From positions 1 to 55,354 of the IMG/VR virus record IMGVR_UViG_3300010153_000008: a DNA stretch of 55,354 nt. One strand, 5' to 3'. Source of the stretch: a virus. Under the pieces are notes generated by a model, which ran no database searches, had not been told where the DNA came from, and was given only the letters and a program-made list of their open reading frames with translations. The translations under genes were made by a program, and so were the position numbers. The first letter of the stretch is position 1. Every line of letters begins with the position of its first letter. Positions 51,985 through 55,354 of the stretch are shown one piece after another.

Positions 51985-52421
51985 CGACGGCGACGGGATT
52001 GGTACCAGAACAAGAAGCCGACCACCACGACCAGAACCGCAGCGACGACGACGACGGTCATGGACCCGCCGGGTGCTCCACTCATGTCGATGGAGAAGTT
52101 CTTGGTGCCCCCGCCGAGCAGATCGCCTTCGGCTTTCATATCGGCGACGGCTTCTTCAAGTTGCGCGACTTGGAACTCCAGTTGGGCTTTGGAGTCAGAG
52201 TGGTCGCTGAGGAATCCGAACGCACCTCCGAAGGTCGCAGGCAACCCGACGATGTACGCGATGTTGTCCTTGATCTTGTCGATCAGGCTGCTGGCGTGTT
52301 CAACGCGGGCCGTGATCCCCGGAGGGGGAGGCGGTGGAAGCGGCGCAGAAGATGTTGCGAAGTGCTCTTCGATGGTTCGCTGGATGCTCCGCAGGGCTTC
52401 CGTTGTTTGATCGTTGTCCAT
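51981..52421 (-). CDS. Membrane protein of the lysis region (146 aa)
   Basis: Product: DNDQTTEALRSIQRTIEEHFATSSAPLPPPPPPGITARVEHASSLIDKIKDNIAYIVGLPATFGGAFGFLSD, then a coiled coil (SKAQLEFQVAQLEEAVADMKAEGD) and a C-terminal transmembrane segment SMTVVVVAAVLVVVVGFLFWYQSRRRR with a basic stop-transfer tail. A second, weaker hydrophobic stretch lies at residues 55-72. It could be a holin partner or spanin-like protein; the adjacent downstream gene is the giant lipoprotein. Confidence 0.74.
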   Translation of the reverse strand: MDNDQTTEALRSIQRTIEEHFATSSAPLPPPPPPGITARVEHASSLIDKIKDNIAYIVGLPATFGGAFGFLSDHSDSKAQLEFQVAQLEEAVADMKAEGDLLGGGTKNFSIDMSGAPGGSMTVVVVAAVLVVVVGFLFWYQSRRRR

Positions 52422-52478
52422 CGTGGCTCCATCCGGCCACGACGGGCACTACATCTGCTGGTACTTAGTGGTCGTGCA

Positions 52479-52736
52479 TTAGTCTTCTGGCAACTCTGCC
52501 GGGTCTGCTGAGGTCTTGACTAGCGAACCGCTAGCATCCCCAAACGGAAGGATGCTCGCAGCATACGACTTGAGAATCGACAGCGCAGCCGGAGCCGCGG
52601 AAACCGCGATCATTTTCATCGTGGACAGGTCAAGGTCAGCCATCCCAGACGCCGCTATCAGCCCGGCGGCACACTGAAAATACGTGGACAACGCCCTCTC
52701 ACAAACGTCGAAAAGTTGGGAGCGGTCTAGTTTCAT
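52479..52736 (-). CDS. Holin, r1t-like (85 aa)
   Basis: The sequence ERALSTYFQCAAGLIAASGMADLDLSTMKMIAVSAAPAALSILKSYAASILPFGDASGSLVKTSAD matches the r1t-type holin pattern (ERAvxTFxQxAxxxl...x(I/L)xxxxxAxxAAxxSxLKxxAAxxxG...SLv) with two short hydrophobic helices. It lies just downstream of the wall-binding protein and endolysin, with overlapping start and stop. It would time lysis by permeabilising the inner membrane. Confidence 0.8.
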   Translation of the reverse strand: MKLDRSQLFDVCERALSTYFQCAAGLIAASGMADLDLSTMKMIAVSAAPAALSILKSYAASILPFGDASGSLVKTSADPAELPED

Positions 52737-53101
52737 GTGGTCACCGACGGCTTCTTCGCTGCGGGCTTCTTAGCCGCAGGCTTCTTCGCGGGGGCCTTCT
52801 TCGCGGCAGGCTTCTCAACCTCCGGCTCAGGTTCCTTCTCGGCAGCCTTCGCCTTCGGCTTGGCCGCTGCTGGGTGCGCTGCCTTGGCTAACGCCTCCCA
52901 AGTCACCGGACCGACGTTCCCGTCGGCAGCAAGGTGCTTCGCGTTCTGGAAGTCCACAACAGCACGCTGCGTACCAAGAGCAAACCGACCATCGACCAGC
53001 ATCGGGTACCCAAGGTCACGCAAGGACTCCTGTAATGCCCTGACATCATGTGTGTTTGTGGCTGTCGTAACCGACAACCAAGATCGTTCGCTCATCATCA
53101 C
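52733..53101 (-). CDS. Peptidoglycan-binding protein with histone H1-like tail (122 aa)
   Basis: Residues 5-70 form a peptidoglycan-binding module (HDVRALQESLRDLGYPMLVDGRFALGTQRAVVDFQNAKHLAADGNVGPVTWEALA). The C-terminal 50 residues are AAKPKAKAAEKEPEPEVEKPAAKKAPAKKPAAKKPAAKKPS, like bacterial histone H1-like tails. It has no catalytic domain. It may help target lysis proteins to the wall or crosslink envelope and nucleic acids; it overlaps the holin gene. Confidence 0.8.
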   Translation of the reverse strand: MMMSERSWLSVTTATNTHDVRALQESLRDLGYPMLVDGRFALGTQRAVVDFQNAKHLAADGNVGPVTWEALAKAAHPAAAKPKAKAAEKEPEPEVEKPAAKKAPAKKPAAKKPAAKKPSVTT

Positions 53102-53103
53102 TC

Positions 53104-53844
53104 CTAACTGGTGAACAGGGCGTCGAACGTCTTGACATCAACGACGCCTGTGGCGGTCAACCCTTCCTTCTTCTGGAAAGACCGAACGCCTGTTTGTGTC
53201 TTCCTACCGTAGATCCCGTCGGCAGCGCCGACACGGATGCCCTTGTTGCCAAGCAACGTCTGGACAGTCTTGACTGCTGCGCCCCGCGACCCGCGCTTCA
53301 ACGGTGTTGAAATCACCGTCTGGCGTTGCGCGTGGATTGCCGCGGCGATTCCCTTCCAGTCCATCTTGTGCTTGGGTGCGTCGTGGCGTTCGTAGGGTTC
53401 GCCGGTCAGGGCCGGAGCCGGGAACCAGTCGGTGGACTTGCGTGGCTGGTGATGCCACCATTCGCTAGCCACCGTTGGTCGGCATCCGAACTCTGTGGCG
53501 ATCTTGTTGATGTCAGGCTTCGGGAGTTTCTTGTCCAACTGTTGGAGATCAACGGCGTAGCACCAGCCGTCCAACTGCTGTTGATGCCAACTTCCCCGCC
53601 AGATCCCGAGGCCATCCAAAGCCTTCTCACCAAACCGACGGTCAGGGTTGGCCGCAAGTATCTTGGACCGACCCGACTTGTACCGGTCATAGAAATACTT
53701 CTGGTCGGCGTAGGACCGGCACCCCGACGACACAGCCACCCGACCCTCAATACGGGAATCAGAGAAGAACGCCTCAAGGCGCTGAACAAACTTCGGGTGC
53801 AACAAATCCACCCGAACGGTGCTCTTCGTGGTTGGAATGTCCAT
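53104..53844 (-). CDS. Endolysin: M15 (VanY-type) peptidase with peptidoglycan-binding domain (246 aa)
   Basis: The M15 fold is evident from VSSGCRSYADQKYFYDRY, SWHQQQLDGWCYAVDL (H87, D99) and SEWWHHQ (E128, H131), the zinc and catalytic positions of D-Ala-D-Ala type peptidases. Residues 185-244 (PLKRGSRGAAVKTVQTLLGNKGIRVGAADGIYGRKTQTGVRSFQKKEGLTATGVVD) are a C-terminal peptidoglycan-binding module. It cuts peptide stems of the host wall. No signal peptide, so it needs the holin encoded downstream. Confidence 0.93.
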   Translation of the reverse strand: MDIPTTKSTVRVDLLHPKFVQRLEAFFSDSRIEGRVAVSSGCRSYADQKYFYDRYKSGRSKILAANPDRRFGEKALDGLGIWRGSWHQQQLDGWCYAVDLQQLDKKLPKPDINKIATEFGCRPTVASEWWHHQPRKSTDWFPAPALTGEPYERHDAPKHKMDWKGIAAAIHAQRQTVISTPLKRGSRGAAVKTVQTLLGNKGIRVGAADGIYGRKTQTGVRSFQKKEGLTATGVVDVKTFDALFTS

Positions 53845-54152
53845 CAGTCGGCGTCAAGAAACTGGACGGTGGACTCAAGAAACGTATAGACCTCGCTCAT
53901 CGGCATGTTCAACTGCTGAATCGAAGCGCAAATCCCGTTGGCTTCCATGATGGCTTCCAACGGAGGGTTCACCCACTGAGGCTTGTCAGGATTCGGGTTG
54001 ACATAGCCGGGATTGAAATGGGCGGTGATCTCATCAGCGACCGCCTGAGCCTCAGCCTCCGTAGCGTAAGGGCCGACAGCCGTCGTCGCCAGCAACTTGC
54101 CGGGATGCGGGTTGTGCGTAAGCACGCAGTAGATCATCGTGGCAGATGGCAT
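53844..54152 (-). CDS. Hypothetical protein (102 aa)
   Basis: Product: PSATMIYCVLTHNPHPGKLLATTAVGPYATEAEAQAVADEITAHFNPGYVNPNPDKPQWVNPPLEAIMEANGICASIQQLNMPMSEVYTFLESTVQFLDAD. The first part has a YxVxxxxxxGxxxxxGPxxTxxEAxxxA pattern, a small alpha/beta fold common in actinophages. TGATG coupling with the endolysin. Role unknown. Confidence 0.7.
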   Translation of the reverse strand: MPSATMIYCVLTHNPHPGKLLATTAVGPYATEAEAQAVADEITAHFNPGYVNPNPDKPQWVNPPLEAIMEANGICASIQQLNMPMSEVYTFLESTVQFLDAD

Positions 54153-54179
54153 GTCAGTCTCCTGTCGGTGTCTCTGTCC

Positions 54180-54530
54180 TTAGGTGAACACTGAGGCGGC
54201 TAGAAGAAGCGTTGCCGTGTCAACCACGACATTCACGGTCACCGTGCCACTCGTTCCACCACCCGAGATAGCCGTACCCGCCGTCACCCCGGTGATGTCG
54301 CCGAGCGAAACGATGTCCGAGATCAAAGCCTTCTTCGTCGTGTTGTCGGTGACATCCTCAATGGCGACGTAATCCGTCGCAACGGCGGTCGCCGAAGTCA
54401 GTTCGTTGACATCCATCGCCAACGAAACTGCGCCTGCGGACCCTCCACCGGACAGGCCGTCCCCGGCTACGACGGAGGTGATGTCTCCGGTCGGTACCTG
54501 ATCGACCCTCTGGTTGATGCGCCCGCCCAT
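54180..54530 (-). CDS. Short tail fibre protein with GDIT/SGGG repeats (116 aa)
   Basis: Two repeat units (GDITSVVAGDGLSGGGSAGAVSLAMDV and GDITGVTAGTAISGGGTSGTVTVNV) flank NELTSATAVATDYVAIEDVTDNTTKKALISDIVSL. The same units build the 253-residue protein at 2614..3375, and their DNA is clearly similar, so one arose by duplication. It is shorter and lacks the C-terminal domain of the larger copy. ATG 54530 after GGAGG. Confidence 0.82.
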   Translation of the reverse strand: MGGRINQRVDQVPTGDITSVVAGDGLSGGGSAGAVSLAMDVNELTSATAVATDYVAIEDVTDNTTKKALISDIVSLGDITGVTAGTAISGGGTSGTVTVNVVVDTATLLLAASVFT

Positions 54531-54539
54531 GTCAGCCTC

Positions 54540-54830
54540 CTAGCCGAAATACGTTACGAAGATTGTGCTGTCCGACGACCCGGTACGAATGAACTTGATG
54601 TCAGCCATACTGTTGAATACCTCCAAAACTGAGTACGGGTTCAGATAGTGACCCACACTCGCGGTCGGGGTACCCCAACGGACACGGATCGGTTCCGCAC
54701 CGTTCGTAATCAGTCCCGTCAACGCCCCCGAAGCGACCGACGCCAAAGGGACAGCGGTGCTGGACACGACAAGTTGCTCATCGCCTTTCAGCACCCCGTA
54801 AGCGGACGCTGCTGCTTTCTGCATACTCAT
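54540..54830 (-). CDS. Small beta-rich tail structural protein (96 aa)
   Basis: Product: SMQKAAASAYGVLKGDEQLVVSSTAVPLASVASGALTGLITNGAEPIRVRWGTPTASVGHYLNPYSVLEVFNSMADIKFIRTGSSDSTIFVTYFG. It is an all-beta small protein like that at 2239..2604, and the Y(L/S)-PY...L-x-D-IKFIRTGSxDxTIxVTYF ending occurs in other phage tail genes. Located between fibre genes. Confidence 0.74.
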   Translation of the reverse strand: MSMQKAAASAYGVLKGDEQLVVSSTAVPLASVASGALTGLITNGAEPIRVRWGTPTASVGHYLNPYSVLEVFNSMADIKFIRTGSSDSTIFVTYFG

Positions 54831-54831
54831 G

Positions 54832-55236
54832 TCAGACCCCCGGTCCCGGATAGCCAGCGTTCTGCTCGGCTGCCGTTCGTGCTGCCTCGCCTGCTGCCGG
54901 GCCTGACCCGTCCTTCGCTACTTCGGCGTCGTATGCGGCCTGCCCGATGCGGGTGATGGGCGGCGACTTCGGCCAGACGACGTTGCTGTTCCGCAACCCG
55001 CTAGTAGCCAGCAGGTCACGCAACTCCTCCCGGTACGTCTGCCAGTCGGCCAGCGAGTCGGAGCCGAGCGGGAAGTCTGCGACCTGTGTCCGGTCGGTGC
55101 GGTCAAGGAAACCGTTGCGCCGGTTACGGATCGGCGACAGGTCCAGATCAAACGCCTCAGCCTGTGCGTCCTGCGCTGCTTCTTCTTCTGCCGTCAGGTC
55201 TGAATAGACCCCGTTGACAACCTTCTGTCTAGCCAT
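54832..55236 (-). CDS. Tail fibre assembly chaperone-like protein (134 aa)
   Basis: The segment RRNGFLDRTDRTQVADFPLGSDSLADWQTYREELRDLLA matches the phage tail-assembly chaperone family of the type RxxxLxxTDWTQxxDxPLxxxxxxxWxxYRxxLRdl, which helps fold fibre tips. The N-terminal part is acidic/Ala-rich (SDLTAEEEAAQDAQAEAFDLD). It is three bases after the upstream gene stop and shares its position among fibre genes. Confidence 0.8.
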   Translation of the reverse strand: MARQKVVNGVYSDLTAEEEAAQDAQAEAFDLDLSPIRNRRNGFLDRTDRTQVADFPLGSDSLADWQTYREELRDLLATSGLRNSNVVWPKSPPITRIGQAAYDAEVAKDGSGPAAGEAARTAAEQNAGYPGPGV

Positions 55237-55238
55237 TT

Positions 55239-55354
55239 CTATGCTCCTGTTACTCCGTAGAGGGTGAACGATGAATACTGCATCAGGTCGCCGTTTTGCG
55301 GGTCGATAGTGATTGAGGTGATCGCAGCGGTGCTAGACCACAACCCCGCCCCTA
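55239..55354 (-). CDS. Partial minor structural/fibre protein, C-terminal 37 residues
   Basis: The frame enters from the right edge and ends with GAGLWSSTAAITSITIDPQNGDLMQYSSFTLYGVTGA. This aligns with the last 36 residues of the 168..683 product (GLWDDTAAVHTILIDQ...FTLYG). It may be the missing end of the gene cut at base 1, or another paralogue. Joining base 55354 directly to base 1 does not keep the frame, so some bases are missing if it is the same gene. Confidence 0.75.
   Translation of the reverse strand, partial: GAGLWSSTAAITSITIDPQNGDLMQYSSFTLYGVTGA

Noticed and set aside
1-55354. tRNA genes, integrase, att sites, DNA polymerase
   Set aside because: Looked for acceptor/T-loop patterns and recombinase or polymerase motifs by eye; none was convincing. 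A tRNAscan-SE run and a profile search would settle it.

Overview
The window is most of the genome of a tailed, siphovirus-like phage of a GC-rich (about 60% by eye) actinobacterium. A TP901-type tape measure protein, tail-tube proteins and no contractile sheath point to a long non-contractile tail. Several transcripts appear leaderless: a -10 box is followed 6-7 nt later by the GTG/ATG start, as is common in Actinobacteria. The secreted proteins carry Pro/Thr-rich linkers typical of Actinobacteria, Acidimicrobiia among them. No LysB-type mycolylarabinogalactan esterase is seen, so a host without a mycolate layer is plausible (inference). No integrase, att site, tRNA gene, DNA polymerase or CRISPR array was recognised.

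Layout: almost everything is on the minus strand and reads from high to low coordinates. From 44.2 kb leftward come the large terminase, then a long run of small early/replication genes (zinc-finger proteins, endonuclease VII-like fusion, ERF annealing protein, replication initiator with an internal palindrome/iteron cluster, helicase-loader-like protein, a secreted lysozyme-like lipoprotein, HNH protein, HD hydrolase, DNA methyltransferase, a terminase small-subunit-like protein, SSB). These are followed by the portal (26.6-27.9 kb), a 1896-residue MuF polyprotein (20.9-26.6 kb), another block of small genes (16.7-20.2 kb), and the head, neck and tail genes (XkdF-like protease, scaffold-like protein, decoration protein, major capsid, connectors, Com-like zinc finger, two tandem tail-tube paralogues, frameshifted tail assembly chaperone, tape measure, distal tail, fibres) down to base 1. 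At the right end, 55.35 to 47.3 kb, the same direction continues: tail-fibre proteins and chaperone, an M15 endolysin, a peptidoglycan-binding protein, a holin, a 1248-residue surface lipoprotein and a nuclease. Gene fragments of one family lie at both edges, so the molecule is probably circular or circularly permuted with a few hundred bases missing.

There are only two plus-strand units: a ten-gene early operon (44.27-47.25 kb, closed by a UUCG-capped terminator) and a two-gene cassette (20.38-20.88 kb) that converges on the MuF polyprotein gene.

The most striking items are: (1) the MuF protein carries a RelA/SpoT-like domain, two zeta-toxin-like kinases and two ADP-ribosyltransferase-like domains in one chain, next to an opposite-strand two-gene cassette that could be its immunity; (2) a genome-wide promoter/leader cassette joins a TTGCAY-17-TAYRAT-like promoter to a leaderless GTG/ATG and an in-frame mini-leader of the type MTETxxQGET, whose codons form the Shine-Dalgarno sequence of the main start; (3) an HD alarmone-hydrolase-like protein and an ART/KptA-like protein sit among the early genes. 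All functions are read from sequence motifs; no database search was run.
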